DNA of 64,000 bases from the NCBI GenBank assembly GCA_047967505.1, contig CM106541.1; one strand, 5' to 3'. The notes below the pieces were generated by a model. That model was not told the DNA's origin and searched no databases. It saw only the letters and a list, made by a program, of their open reading frames with translations. Positions 1-12,370 of this stretch are shown here, piece by piece (the stretch's first letter is position 1; each line of letters opens with the position of its first letter). The stretch comes from Dipteris shenzhenensis (lineage: Eukaryota; Polypodiophyta; Polypodiopsida; Gleicheniales). The position numbers and the translations under genes are program-made.

Positions 1-1176
1 CCAAGAAGGTAGAAGCCGTCCTCAAGCTCTCCCCGCCAACAACCAAATGTTAGGTATGCTCATTTGTCAATCTAGCAGGATACTATCACCACTTCATTGA
101 TCAATATGCTGCTTTGACACGACCCATGACTATGCTATTAAAAGATGCAGTTGATTTCTCTTGGGATGAGGATTGTGATCATGGGTTTGCACAAATCAAG
201 AATGCTATGGCTTCAGAACCCATTCCAAGCAATCCAGATTGGTCAAAGACTTTCTATATCAATCTTGGGTTTGGTGAGCACACTCTGGCAGGTATTCTTC
301 TCTAGCAAGGGGAGGATCGGTTCATGTATCTCGTTCGATTTGCTTCTCGGCAATTGCTCAACACTGAGCAACGCTATTCAGAGGCTGACAAGCATGCCTT
401 GTCTAAATTGGTGTTCTGCATTGAGAAATTTAAGCATTATATGGCTGGAAAGTCCTTCATTATACTCACTAGCACTCATCTTGCAAAGCAGGTTCTTCAA
501 TCACTTAATCCGATGGGCCGGTTGGCCAAATGGTTGGCAGTTCTACAAGAATATGATTTTTCTTCTAAAATTGTAAAAGGGGGTTGTTCCAACTTGAAGA
601 ATGCTTTGATTGATTTAGAGGAGTGCCTCGATGTAACCCTTGTAGCGGCCATAGAAGTTGGGGATCCATGGTATGGTGGTATCTACAGGTTTTTGACTAC
701 TTTCTCCTTTCCTCCAGAAAGTACTAGCTATGAGAGAAAGTACTAGCTATGAGAGAAAGAAGATCAGAAGGTCACAGAAGCCGTATGAGCTTACAACATC
801 ACGCATAAAACATCTACAAGTCAGACTCCTTATGAGTTGGTATATGGTACTGAGGCCGTTTTACCACTAGAGATAGAGATTCCAACTTTGAGATTGGCAC
901 AAGAATAGAGGATGACAAAAGCCTGATGAACATGTAGAGGCCCGATTGGTGCAACTTGAGAAGCTAGATGAAACGCGTTGCCTTGCCCTACATCAAACAG
1001 AGATCCAAAAGAATCGACAAAAGGCCCACTTGGATGCTAAGATTTGCAAGGGATGGGAAAGACATTTTCCTAAGGGGGATGTTGTGCTATGCTTTGATAA
1101 CAGATTGGACCACCAAATGGATAAGAAGTTTCTACCACTGTGGACCAATCCATACAGAGTCATCAAGGATAGATAG
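1..1176 (+). pseudogene. Ty3/gypsy pol 3' part (G1 copy): RT end, RNase H, broken integrase
   Basis: The reading frame encodes the end of reverse transcriptase (connection region with KVEAVLKLSPPTT), a retroelement RNase H (FSWDEDCDHGF near 160; RFASRQLLNTEQRYSEADKH near 340-400) and the start of integrase (VGDPWYGGIYRFLT near 655). It lines up closely with the G2 copy at 10.67-12.2 kb and the G3 copy at 59.5-61.3 kb. It is dead. In-frame TAG codons sit at 51-53 and 303-305 where G2 has CAG. A perfect 19-bp tandem duplication occupies 721-739 and 740-758. The integrase core is deleted: the sequence jumps at about 765 from the zinc-finger start to the part just before WAYNITHKTS. The integrase C-terminal part resumes at 946-1176 (KNRQKAHLDAKICKG). 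Family assignment is firm; the clade is not assigned. Confidence 0.85.
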
Positions 1177-1817
1177 GTATAGATAGTCCAAGGACGCAAG
1201 TTAAATAATGGGGAAAGTAGGATGATGTGGCAAGATTCCTTGTGCCAACCCTCCACTTGTCCTCGTAGAGGTTTGAACATATTATAAAATTGGGAGAGAC
1301 CAAGGGAGTATCATAGACTTGAGATATGGGGCTTGATTTATGTGGAAAAATGAGGCAAAGGGTTGTTGCACACAATTGAGAGTGCGTAACTGCCTAGCCC
1401 ACATGGGAGACTTTTCCACACACACCATACATGTGGGAGGATGCATTTATTGGGAGAGAGCCCCTCTCTTGGCTATAAAAGGAGGGGGCTATTCCTTGAT
1501 GAGACACGCTCATTCTCGATAAGCCACCTAGCCAGTACTTTGATATTTCATTCTCATCCTTTCTTTCAAATAAATCATGGTCCTCTTCCCTTGATGTCTC
1601 CATCTTTACATTCCTCCTCCCATCATGTACATGCTTCTCTTCCCCCTCTCCCTTTCCCCTTGTGTCACAGTCTCCCTCTTCATTCCCTCCCCTTCTAATT
1701 CCTTTTCCCCTCCCATGATAACATTTCGCCCTCACGTTCTCCTTTCCTCTATGGCCCTCGAGTGTCGCCATGCTTAGCCTCTAGCCTCTGGTCCTGATTT
1801 CTTTTCTAGCTAATAGT
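1177..1817 (+). repeat. Truncated LTR of gypsy copy G1
   Basis: This segment matches the LTRs at 4311-5301, 35330-36841 and 61481-62105, but lacks their first 370 bases or so: pol sequence joins directly to an internal LTR position near 1177. It contains the conserved LTR promoter block with a TATA box at 1474-1480 and an AATAAA-like stretch near 1570. The end is placed at the TCTAGCTAATAG that matches TCTAGTTAATA in the other LTRs. Downstream of it homology to the family stops, so this is the 3' end of a copy that mostly lies outside the window. Confidence 0.75.
1474..1480 (+). promoter_or_regulatory. TATA box of G1 LTR
   Basis: TATAAAA lies in the context CTTGGCTATAAAAGGAGGG, which is conserved in all four LTR copies of this family. 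It is the likely RNA polymerase II core promoter of the retrotransposon. Confidence 0.6.
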
Positions 1818-1903
1818 GTCTACATATTTCTTTACGTGTGTGTGTGTCAAATGCTTTTGACCAAGTGGTAAAATCTTTTCGAGTGTCTACATATTTTTTC
1901 ACA

Positions 1904-1938
<35 letters not shown>

Positions 1939-3530
1939 TTGCATGTGGAAAAGTTTTGACATTATGGCCAAATCATATGAACAAGATGATGAAAAGCTTT
2001 GACCTTGTGGCAAAATCTACATGAGTCAAAAGCTTTTCTTGTGAGATAAAATTTGTGATTTTGTTTCCCTTGAAAGTTTTGGACACAATGTCTTAAACTT
2101 TACACATCTAGTTCTTGAGGTCATCCCCCAAGTGGCAAGGAGAGTTTGGAAGCACTCAAAAAGTTTTGACCTTGTGGCCAAATCTTTGTGAGCTGTCCAA
2201 AACTATTCTTGAGTGGTGTTCCCAACAAGAATTGGAAACGTTTTCACCTTGTGGCCAAATCTTATGAGACAAAATCCTATGGAGAATGATGAATATTTTT
2301 ACAAATACATGAATAAATTTTGATATAAATTACATTCTAAATAAATAAATGAATGAATATATACAGTTATTTATATTTACAAATAACTAAATGAGTGTAC
2401 ATATAAATAAGTAAATAATTTTTCTATATTAAAGATATTATCTATATATATTTCTATGTATATGTGTGAATATATATTTTATATGAACATATATTTTAAA
2501 TAATTAAATTTTTAACTCATTATCTTAATATACGCATTACATGGTATATATATCTTTGATATGTCTTTCATTTTATACCTATCTAATTACATAGTTATAT
2601 TTATATGTTTTTGTGTGCATTTATTATTAATCATGTATTTATTCAGATAATTTATTTATATTTTTTATTATTCATTTCAAATAAATGAATATATATAGTT
2701 GTATATGTATATAAATAATTGAATGAGTATATATATAAATAATTAAATAAGATCTTATATTTAAAGATATAATCTATATAGATGTGTATGAATAGATATT
2801 TTAAATAAATATTGAATAATGTGTATACGCACTTATTTGTATTTATTCATTATCTTTTTTTTTAACATACATTTTAAATAAATAGGTAAAAGAATACATA
2901 TATGAATAAATAAACATAATATCTATATCTAAGTATATACTCTATTTCATATCCAACTAAATTATATATATATATATATATTCTTTTATTTATACTTATG
3001 TTTATGTACACATAATTTTAGATGTATGTTTATATTTATAAATTCTTTTTCATTATATATTTTCAAATGTACATGTAAATGGACTTAGATGATTTTCTTT
3101 ATTTATCTATTATTGTATATCTCACTGTACATATAGAAATATATACATATTTTTTACACATACTCCATTTTTTATCTTGATTTATATCTAAACATCTTAT
3201 TGAATAAAGAAAAGCATATATATAAGAATAGTAACATAGAAAAAGATAGAATATATTGAAGTTACATTTTTACAGAAATAATATAGATAACATACATTTT
3301 ATAAAAAAACATAAATAGATAATCTATTATTTTCTAAAAGAATATATAAGCATATATAAAGAACATATTAGAAAAAAGAAATGAAATTAAGAAAAAAAAG
3401 AATTACTTTTCTAAAGAAATAATATAACATATATGTAAAGGAAACAAAAAGAGTTACTTAATAAGAAGATCATGTAAAGAAATAACGTAGGAGTAACATA
3501 TGCAAATAAATAACATACCTTTCAACACGG
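1818..3530. other. AT-rich non-coding stretch
   Basis: No coding frame of note is present. The first 460 bases contain several diverged copies of a phrase resembling GACCTTGTGGCCAAATC with AAAAGCTTTTGAC (near 1855, 1955, 2000, 2165 and 2245), which suggests an old short tandem repeat. From about 2280 the DNA becomes extremely AT-rich with runs such as ATATATATAT near 2965. I see no gene and no clear element ends. Confidence 0.6.
1902..1938. repeat. (TG)n(AG)n microsatellite
   Basis: A TG run of about eight units is followed directly by a GA run of about ten units. It is a simple compound microsatellite. Confidence 0.9.
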
Positions 3531-4310
3531 ATCTTGGGACCGCGCCCTTTGTCGTGGATCTCTTGCACCGCCATCTGCACTATCGCCTTCTCTTGAATCT
3601 AGGTATTTAGGTCACAAATCTTTGAGTTGGGAAGCTTGGGATACTTCTCAAACTTGTAGCAAAAGCACTTGATATCATCCCAAAGCGAGTGTGATCCAGC
3701 AACCGTAGATGTTAAAGGCTCTCCGATAGAGGCAACAAAATTGACAATAGTTGAGAGTAGAATTGATGCCCTCAATCGATTCTCCCTAGTAGATTTTGTG
3801 ACTTTGCATGATATTTTCCCATGGTTGTATCCTTGTAGGGTTTTTTGCTACCCTTCGTCATCTATGTCCGTGGCTGCCATCTACTGCCCTTCATCACGCG
3901 TATCAAGATTCTCTACCACTCTACGCACCGTTTGCTGCTTCATTTGTCATTGGAGGTTGGAGCGGCACCACACGTTTGTTCAGCCCTAGCAGCCTACTGA
4001 GTGTTGAACCTTTGTTTGAGTTGGAGGCTATGAGTCAGCCTACTGAGTGCTCAGCCCTAGCATGAGCCGAGGAGACAAAAATCAATAGCCCCTAGGCCCC
4101 TAACATGAGACAAGTCTATGAATCCTACAACTTGCAATTTTTGCTACGTCACATCAAAGCTTTGCGCCCTAGGGCCCCTGGGTGAGTTTGGAGCCTGCAT
4201 CCAGCATCACACCAAATAGTTGGAGCTTGCATCAAGTCAAACCTCTATGCCATCATTGTACTTTGGAGAGGCTCATAGGCCCTCGTCTACGTCAAAGCTC
4301 TGCCTAGTGC
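3531..4310. other. No recognised gene
   Basis: Base composition becomes more balanced here than in the preceding AT-rich stretch. Short open frames exist, but none has a recognisable domain or a match elsewhere in the window. Near 4000-4060 the phrase GCCTACTGAGTG is repeated in tandem. It could be an old element fragment upstream of the G2 LTR; nothing more can be supported. Confidence 0.4.
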
Positions 4311-5301
4311 TTTTATGGATAAATTTGACCAAAATAAAAGGCATAAATGTGTGTGTCTGCTTGTATGTGTGGCAATTATATAATAAAATATGGTGTGCAT
4401 AAGGCCCAAGGTTGAGGTGGCAGGGCATGGCCTTGTGCCACCCTTCCACGTAAGAGGACCCATAAGGTGTGTTGTACATAATCCATGGTAGTAATAATAT
4501 AAAATGATAAGGTGGCATGGGTCCTCCATGTACCACCCCTCCACCTAGGCGGTCCCATGCCTGCATTTAGTGAGATATGGCCCAAGGAACATGGGAGAAG
4601 TAATATAAAATAGGCGGAGATGGATATTATATTGGATTATTCCCTCCATGTAGAATAGGCCCATGTGGGGGGGGGTGTAGAAAGTCCAAGAATGCAAGTT
4701 AAATAATGGGAAAGTAGGATGAGGTGGCAAGGTTCCTTGTTCCAACTCTCCACTTATCCTCCTGGATGTTTGAGCATATTATAAAATTGGGAAGAGACCA
4801 AGGGAGTATCTTAGACTTGGGATATGGGGGTTGATTTATGTAGAAAATTGAGGCAAAGGGTTGTTGCACACAATTGAGAGTGCGTAACTGCCTAGCCCAC
4901 ATGGGAGACTCTTCCACACACACCATGCATGTGGGAGGATGCATTTATTGGGAGAGACCCCCTCTCTTGGCTATAAAAGGAGGGGGCTATTCCTTGATGG
5001 GACACGCTCATTTTGTAAAGCCACCTAGCTAGTACTTTGATTTCTTCCCCCCATCCTTCCTTTCAAATAAAGCATGACCCTCTTCCCTTGATGTCTCCAT
5101 CTCTACATTCCTTGTCCCATCATGTACATGCTCCCTCTCCCCTTGTGCCATAGTATCCCTCTTTATTCCCACCCCTCTTAATTCCTTTTCCCCACCCATG
5201 TTAATGCTTCTCCCCTCACGTTCACTTTTCCTATATGGCCCTCGAGCGTCGCCATGCCTATTGTCTAGCCTCTTGTCTCAAATTCTTTTCTAGTTAATAG
5301 A
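4311..5301 (+). repeat. 5' LTR of gypsy copy G2 (about 990 bp)
   Basis: This segment matches the G3 5' LTR from its first bases (TTTTATGG here, TGTTATGG at 35330) to its last (TAATAGA here, TAATACA at 36841). The canonical first dinucleotide TG is changed to TT. It holds the conserved promoter block (TATA at 4972-4978) and a polyadenylation-type AATAAA at 5066-5071, about 90 bases downstream, as expected for U3-R-U5 organisation. Gag-related sequence follows. The matching 3' LTR of this copy is not present, because a CACTA end interrupts the element at 12283. Confidence 0.8.
4972..4978 (+). promoter_or_regulatory. TATA box of G2 LTR
   Basis: TATAAAA in the same CTTGGCTATAAAAGGAGGG context as the other LTRs; likely core promoter of the retrotransposon. 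Confidence 0.65.
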
Positions 5302-8300
5302 ACTAATGTGGCTGTTGGGATCAAAATCTCCATGGCTAGTGGCATAAAATTTGTTACTCCTACGATTGGGTGTAGTTCTGCAGCACCTTTTGTGTGCGGT
5401 TCTCTGCTTCTGCACTTCCAATCTGTGTGTCTTCTATTTGTAGTTCTCCAATTCTGTGGCTGCAGAACTTCTCAGCTTTTGCACCTTTCGCCTGTGGTTC
5501 CTGTGCATCTTCTGGGTTCTTGTGCATCGTCTGTGTGGCACCACGTGTCTTCTGGTCGACCGTGTCTACAAAATTGCTTCTATGCATCTTTTGTGTGGGG
5601 CCATGCAAAATTGCTCCTGTGCATCTGCAATAGACCTCGCGCCCCCTTAGAATCCATTTGTCCCTCCAAATCAACCATCTCTCAACCATGGATGGTCTTT
5701 TTTTTCATACTAAATATGTTAGGAACCTCATATTTTATATCTTGAACCCAAAATTAATGAAGGAAAAATTTATATATCTATGCTACATGCCCCCTAGCGG
5801 TTGTCCCCTAATTCCTCCATTAGTTTACGGAGAAAGGTGATTGAAAAGCACTTTTTTTTTCAATTGAGAAATTGAATTGATTTCTTAGGCAAAAGGGTGG
5901 AATATTCCAATTAAATTAAGCCCAAAGATATAGCTTCAAAAACTCATGAAAATGGGGGACTCTAGCAGAAGACATCCCCCATCGACACACACACTTTTGA
6001 CACGGCAATTATCTATGATGACATCTACTGTATGTGGGTGCTGATTCTTCTTGTTCTTCTCCTTCTCTTCTCTTGTCCTCTCCTCTCCTCTCTTTTTATT
6101 AAGGAGTGGGAATTGAACCCAACACCTCCCCATTCACAAAAGGAAGACTTACCAATGGGCCAGCAAATAGGAAGTGATGAAAGTGTAATGATATTGCTTA
6201 TATGGTGAAATCTCATGAACTATAACTCTCTAACCGTAGGGAGTTTCCTCTTGTTGTAAAAAGAAAAAGTACTTCATTTCATGTGCTCTATTCATATTTG
6301 ATACTAGATCACAGATTATGAACTTTTTCAAGTTCACTCCTTGGACGCATGCCACACGAGGAGGGTGGATATTTATGTCATTTCTCGACACGTTCAAGGA
6401 TTTGGTGCTTGGTCCTCCGCTCATTACGGCTACCAATTGGTGAGATCTCTTTATTGATCTTCATGTCAATCTTCAACAACTGATTGTACAACGCATGGTT
6501 CAAGGAGATGAAGGGTGGGATGATACACCATGGATGATTCAAGGTAAAGAACTAGTGATACACTGGGAGGACTTTGATTTCAATTCTACTCATTGCATGG
6601 TGATCAAGCTACTTGCTCCATCGGAGGTAATTAAAAGGGTGACATTATTCTAAGGGTGGGATGCTCCCCAAGCTTGGGGGTAGATTTGGTGCATTTGCTT
6701 ATTAATTCTTGTGGATAAACTCGTCTTGAATGATTTCTTCTCGATCTCACTACAAAGGTTTCTAGGGCTCGGCTATGGTTGGTAATGTTTCGACCAAGGA
6801 ATCCCTTTGTACCTAATCAACCTTTTGTGCCTCATTTTGAGCTTCAAGTTGTAATTCTTTTTGGTCTAAAGATAAAATATCAACAAAGGATTGTAAGTTT
6901 ATTTGGTGCTGAACGTCTTGCTCAAGTATTGAATTCTCCCCACCCTCTCCTTCTACCTATCTTGGACTACCGAGAAATTTGGGATGTCTGGATTTTAGTC
7001 TTTGTGTGATGACATTTTGGCTTCTTCAATTTGACAGCGCATACAAACCTTCGACCAAGGTTGCTAGTGTGGTTGTGAAGCGCACTTCACCAGGTCTGCA
7101 CCAGCAAGTACTTGCAACCAAGCTGAGTACTCAGCACTAATTTTTGGGCTACAAAAGGCACAAAAACATCGCATCAAGCAACTTGAGGTGCAAGGAGATT
7201 CTCAACTCATGTGTGAACAAGTTAGTGGAAGGTGGAAGGTGCAGAGCAAAGGCTTGGTTCCATGACATCAACAAGCATTGGAACTTTGCCAACAATTTGA
7301 AGAGGTAAAAATTTAGCATATCCCTTGAGCTCAAAATATAGTTACTGATTTCTTGGCACATGAAGCTTGTACTGCAATCACACATGAAGAGAGTGGAAGC
7401 ACTGCCCCAACAAAGCTGCAAGCCACGAATGAGCGTGATCATTTGTAAGGAATCCAAAGGTTGTGGTCATCATGAAACTAAGTGTTGGGTATATTTGATA
7501 CGAGTTCACCAACTTCAGAAGATCATCAGAAAGGTCCTTAAGGACATTGCACAAAAGAAGGATGCCAAACCACACACCCCTTGAAGAAATAGCATGGCGA
7601 CTACCAGAACTGGAAGAAGCTGAAGGTGATGTGCAAGCTCTCCAACTATTGACATTTGTCATGGCATTCTTGTTTGCCTCGATGAACAACCTCATGCAAT
7701 GCCACGTCTCTAACCCTCGCTTGTAAAGATGGATGTAATATCATGAGGGTTGGTCCTTTTAAGATTGTCCATGAGCTATTCTATGCTGAAGATTCTTCCC
7801 GTATAATATTTCACAATACACTAGTCACACCCTACCCTCCCTATGTGTGCTTTGTAGATGTATCTTCACCCGATTTTCAGTTCGAGCTACCTCTTTCCAT
7901 TGTTTGCCAATAGATAAGCCTCACTTTGTCTCTCTCTTTTCCATCTTCCAAGCATGGTTGACATTCCCGTGTTCTACGGTCAGGTGGAAGAAAATCCAAA
8001 TTAGTATCTTGTGGCCTTCAAGCGCCATTGTGTTTCTCTCAACTTTCTTACTAAAGATAGATGGCCATTGGTTCTTCCCACATTTCTAGAGGGTTTGGCT
8101 CAAGTGTGGTACTAGAAGCAGGTTGAAGACGTTTGCCAAAGTTGGCCGAGGTTGATAGCAGCTATGATCGAGTATTTCGGCAAGGAAGAGGAGCCGGTGA
8201 ATGTGTACTTGCAAGTGGAAAACCTAAAGTAGTCAAAAGGTGAGACGGCGCGTTGATATGCAGATTGAGCAACCGTGCTCCTAGACTATTTAATTGCCAC

Positions 8301-9329
8301 GTAGGAGGACAATGCTAGATTGTGAGTTGGAATGACTCAACATGTGTTGGGCTACCTCGTAGCAGGAGCAAGTGATGAATTCTGCCTCAACCTTAAATGA
8401 GAGAATCTAGAAACCATGGTGCTAGCACATGAGATTGCTCAAAAGTTTGATAAAGTTCAATCTGACCCCACTTCAAAGAAGACGATTGTCCTTCCACAAC
8501 CCCCTCAATTCTTGCAACAACAACCTGGGGGGTCCAACTCAAGATCATACCCTGACCCCCCATCAGGGATGTATCCACCGCCTCCACCTCAAATGTATGC
8601 CACTCCTTCCTACTCCCCCGGCCCCTCCTGCTAATGCCAATGTTGTGTGCTACAAGCTCGGGGGGGTCACACATCATATGTAATCCTATCACGTGAGTTC
8701 AATAGAAGGATATTTTTTATTTCTAAAATTTACCAAAATTTAAAATAGTTTTGGAAAAAATTTATAGATTTGTATAGAAAAGGGGTACATTTTATTATAT
8801 GAAAAATTTACACATAAGGGATTTTAGAAATAGGCATTGAACGTACGTGATATAGAGGGTTTATACATAGTGACTCCCCTGAGGCTATAAGTGCCACCAA
8901 AAGTGTCATTATTGCACAGAATGTCCCAATATACCAAGGGTGAATCTTCTAAGTTAATCAAGCACCGAGGATTCTGATGTAGAGATCCTTGACCTCGGGA
9001 AAAGAAGTCATACCACCTCAGACCCCTCTCTAGGGCTGCCCCAGGAAGAAGGTGTACTTCTCAGAGCCTTGAGATATTGAGATGGCAGACCCACCAACAG
9101 AGAAGACTAAAAGATCTCACAAGAGTAAGTGGTCGCCCTCAGATTTTCCCATCGGCTCGGGGCAAGAGGACTATTTGATCGTTCAAGACCTTGCTCATCA
9201 TCTTTGAGCATCACGCTTCCTCAACTAATAGCATTAAGCTCTAAGGTGAGACGTGAGCTGCAGCAAGGGCTCTCAAAAAGGAGGAGCAAGAAAATGGGAA
9301 AGGTACGAGAGGTTTCTTCTATCTCTCAA
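5302..9329 (+). pseudogene. Degenerate gypsy leader and gag region (G2), with split zinc knuckle
   Basis: The leader runs to about 6350 and shares long blocks with 36842-37500, including the pyrimidine tract followed by AAGGAGTGGGAATTGAA near 6100. Gag-type coding is visible in pieces: a frame near 6360-6640 matches 37500-37720, and a frame near 8393-8640 carries a proline-rich linker (PQPPQFLQQQP). A CCHC zinc knuckle of form C-x2-C-x4-H-x4-C begins at about 8647, but MITE A is inserted after its second residue pair; its remainder (CHQKCHYCTEC) continues at 8889. Stops and frame changes are frequent, so no continuous gag protein can be made. Assignment rests on position and on the paralogous G3 copy. 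Confidence 0.6.
8657..8883. mobile_element. MITE copy A (227 bp)
   Basis: Ends are CTCGGGGGGGTCAC and GTGACTCCCCTGAG. The flanking 8-bp target duplication is GCTACAAG (8649-8656) and GCTATAAG (8884-8891), one base apart, so this is one of the older copies. It belongs to a family of eight copies in the window and is non-coding. It interrupts the gag zinc knuckle of G2. Confidence 0.9.
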
Positions 9330-9797
9330 GAAATTGATCGACACCCACATACAGTAGATGTCATCATAGATAATTGCCATGTCAAAAGTGTGTGTGTCAA
9401 TGGGGGAGCTGCATGTAATATCATGGTGCCTCGTATCATGAAGAAATTGAATTGAAAATGCACAAGGCATTCCTACACTCGAATCAAGGTAGCAGATGGT
9501 CGACGACTCGCCACCCTAGGAGTCATTGAGGATTTGCCCATCATTGTCAATGGGTTAACCACCACCGTCAATTTCTATGTAGTGGACATCGAAGATATAG
9601 GCAGGAGTTACCCAGTCATACTTGAGAGACCATGGTTGAGAAAGAGTGATGTAGTCAGCTATTGGAAGACAGGACACATGTCTTTTGGTGCTTCTAAGGA
9701 GAAGATCCTGGTGCAACCAGGTGCCACGAAACCAGAAGAAGAGGAGGAGCAAGACAATGATACTCTCTTATCCTCGGTGTTTGAATCAATGAAATAA
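9330..9797 (+). pseudogene. Ty3/gypsy retropepsin-like protease region (G2)
   Basis: The frame reads HPHTVDVIIDNCHVKSVCVNGGAA at its start, the position of the aspartic protease active-site turn, then after a frame change near 9450 continues as VADGRRLATLGVIEDLPI and VVDIEDIGRSYPVILERPWL, typical of plant gypsy proteases (the later block is the ILGRPWL motif). G3 carries the same region at 38120-38545. Expected role: cleavage of the Gag-Pol polyprotein. The active-site D-S/T-G is not clear (VNGGAA or VDGRAA), so this may be a divergent or decayed enzyme. It ends in an acidic tail and a stop at 9797. Confidence 0.65.
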
Positions 9798-9931
9798 TTC
9801 GACCGGGGGAAGTACATGATGGGGGTGTCTCTAACCCTGCTACCTGCAGAAAAGGTAACAGCTAGTCCTCAACAGCTTGAATCTATGCTTTCCCTAAACC
9901 TCATTCCAAGTGAGAAAGATGAGTTCTAGAA

Positions 9932-11268
9932 ATGTTAAAAGATTTCCCTGACCTCTTCACAACTAGCTACCACCGCCTTTGCCATGTGATTGCCATAGAC
10001 CACAAGATAGAGCTGAAGCCTGATGTGAAGCTAGTGGCTCAGAAGTATTGGAGATTAGGGCCCCTACAAACCGATTCTTTGCACTTAGAGTTGCAAAAAC
10101 TTGTAGAAGTTGGGTTTATTGTTCTGGTTCACAATACTGAATGGGTTTCACCAGTGGTAGTCGCCCCAAAGAAAACAACAAGTGGCGGGTTTGCATCGAC
10201 TATAAGAAACTCAATGCGGCCACCAAGAGGGACCATCATCCTCTTTCCTTTCAAGACCTCATTCTTGAGAAGGTAAGTGGTCATGAGATGTATACTTTCT
10301 GTGATGGTTACTTCGGGTTTTAATAAATTAGAATTGCTAAGGAGGATGTGCTTAAGACCATATTTGCCACACCTTGGGGGGTGTTTGCATTCAAAGTAAT
10401 GCAATTCGGCCTCACCAATGCTCCTGCTACCTTTCAAAGATTTATGTAGATGGTGTTTGCTCCATATTTGGGGTTTTCTTGGAGGTGTTTTTAGATCATT
10501 TATGTATATTCTTAGCACGTACGAAGCACGTCATGAAGGTTAGGTTGGCCTTCCAAAGGATCAACGATGCAAATCATAGCCTCAACCCTGATAAATGCAC
10601 CATTGGAGCCACTCAAGGGAGGTTACTGGGACATACTGTCTCATCCGAGGGCATCAAGCCTGACCTCGAGAAGGTAGAAGCTATCCTCAAGCTCTCCCCA
10701 CCAACAACCAAATGTCAGGTACGCTCATTTGTCAATCTAGCAAGATACTATCACTGCTTCATTGATTAATATGCTGCTTTGACGTGACCCATAACTATGC
10801 TATTAAAAGATGGAGTTGATTTCTCTTAGGATGAGGATTGTGATCATGGGTTTGTACAAATGAAGAGTGCTCTGGGCTTCATAACCCATTCTATGCAATC
10901 TTGATTGGTCAAAGACTTTCTATATCAATCCTTGGTTTGGTGAGCACACTCTGGCAGATATTCTTCTCCAGCAAGGGGATCGGTTCATGTATCCCATTTG
11001 ATTTTCTTCTCGACAATTGCTCGAAACTAAATGATGCTACTCTGAGGCTGATAAGCACGCTTTGTCTTTGGTGTTCTGCATTGAGAAATTTATGCATTAT
11101 GTTGCTAGAAATTCCTTCATTATAATCTGTAGCAATGGTCTTGCAAAGCAGGTTCTTCAATCACCAAATCCCATGGGCCGTTGGCCAAATGGTTGGCAGT
11201 TTTACAAGAATACAATTTTTCTTTCAAAATTGTAAAAGGGGGTTGTTCCAACTTGAAGAATGATTTGA
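9932..11268 (+). pseudogene. Ty3/gypsy reverse transcriptase and RNase H (G2)
   Basis: RT domain landmarks in order are FPDLFTTSYH, IDHKIELKPD, FIVLVHNTEWVSPVVVAPKK, RVCIDYKKLNAATKRDHHPL and the active-site strand near 10480, which reads VFLDHLCIF. The family pattern is FLDD (intact in G3 near 59350), so the second catalytic aspartate is His here. RNase H follows (FSxDEDCDHGF near 10815-10850). Disabling changes include TAATAA near 10321, TAG at 10447-10449, TAG in place of the TGG codon near 10829, and several frame shifts. The enzyme would copy element RNA into DNA in the virus-like particle; this copy cannot. Confidence 0.85.
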
Positions 11269-12243
11269 TTGATTTCAAAGAAGTGCCTCATTGTAACCCT
11301 TGTAGCAGCCATAGAAGTTGGGGATCCATGGTATGGTGGTATCTACAGGTTTTTGACCGCTTTCTCCTTTCCTCCAGAAAGTACTAGCTATGAGAGAAAG
11401 AAAATCCGTAGAGATAGTAGGCGCTACACTCTCTTTGATAGGGTGTTATACTATCAAGTCTTGGATGGGGTACTAAGACGGGCCATTGATGCAAATGAAG
11501 TACCTAAGGTACTAAAGCATTATCATGATGGATTTTGTGGAGGCCACTATGCCAGTGACTATAGAGCTAAGAAGATTTTCAATGCTGGGTACTATTGGCC
11601 GACCTTGTTCAAGGACGTCACTATGTATTGCAAAACTTGTGAACCATGCCAATTCTTTGGTAGGAAGGATTTGCATCCTGGGCAACATTACCCAGTGATG
11701 TTCATCGATCCGTTTCATAAGTGGGGAATATATTTTGTTGGGCCCCTACCCATGACTGCCCGCAAAAAGAAGTATCTTTTGATAGCCACTCAATATGTCA
11801 ATAAGTGGGCTAAAGCTATCACCCTCCCCGCTGCAAATGGTAAGGCAGTTTCAAATTTCATATTTGAACGTATCTGCACAAGATTTGGGACACCCATGGA
11901 AATAGTATTTGACCATGGGGGTCCATTCTTAAATGAAGCAGTGGAGTTGCTCATGGATTGCATGGGTATTGATCATCGCACTTCTAGCATCTATTATCCA
12001 ACATCCATGGGACAAACTGAGCGGACCAATGGCCTCCTTTGTAAATCCATGGGAAAAATGGCCACAGGGAACAGGAGCCAGTCAGATCAAAAGGGCACTA
12101 AAGCTGTGTGGGCTTACAACATCACTCATAAAATGTCTATAGGTCACACTCCTTTTGAGTTGGTGTATGGTACTAAGGTAGTTTTACCCCTAGAGATAGA
12201 GATTTCGGCCTTTGGCACAAGAACAAAGGATGACAGAAGATGA
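11269..12243 (+). pseudogene. Ty3/gypsy integrase, open frame of 324 codons (G2)
   Basis: This is the longest intact gypsy frame. It has the HHCC zinc-binding region (HYASDYRAKKIF...YCKTCEPCQF), then the DDE core and GQTERTNGLL with the catalytic glutamate, and ends in WAYNITHKMSIGHTPFELVYG. The first catalytic aspartate, present as WGIDFVGPLP in G3, is Tyr here (WGIYFVGPLP near 11727), while the second (FDHGGPF near 11910) is kept. The protein would therefore be inactive even though the frame is open. The C-terminal part is cut off by a CACTA terminus at 12283. Confidence 0.85.
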
Positions 12244-12282
12244 ACATGTAGAGGCCGGTTGGTACAACTTGAGAAGTTAGAT

Positions 12283-12370
12283 CACTACTACACATGGATC
12301 CTATTGCGACGTTTTCGTACCGATGTTTAGTGCATGTGGGGCATAATCGTCGGTATACTTTTTACAATAT
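12283..12370. repeat. CACTA terminal inverted repeat of a second element (E2)
   Basis: CACTACTACACATGGATCC starts here and the next 75 bases closely match the reverse complement of the right end of the 20-kb CACTA element (58800-58875). The gypsy integrase frame of G2 stops exactly at this boundary (GAAGTTAGAT then CACTAC; the uninterrupted G3 copy reads TTAGATGAAACC). E2 is therefore inserted in G2 in the opposite orientation to the 20-kb element. Its other end is not visible in this window, so E2 is truncated or rearranged. Confidence 0.8.

Noticed and set aside
3669-3989. 106-codon frame between G1 and G2
   Set aside because: No domain and no supporting splice or homology signal.
5308-5745. 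Cys-rich 145-codon frame after the G2 LTR
   Set aside because: It lies in the gypsy leader; the matching region of G3 does not keep the frame.
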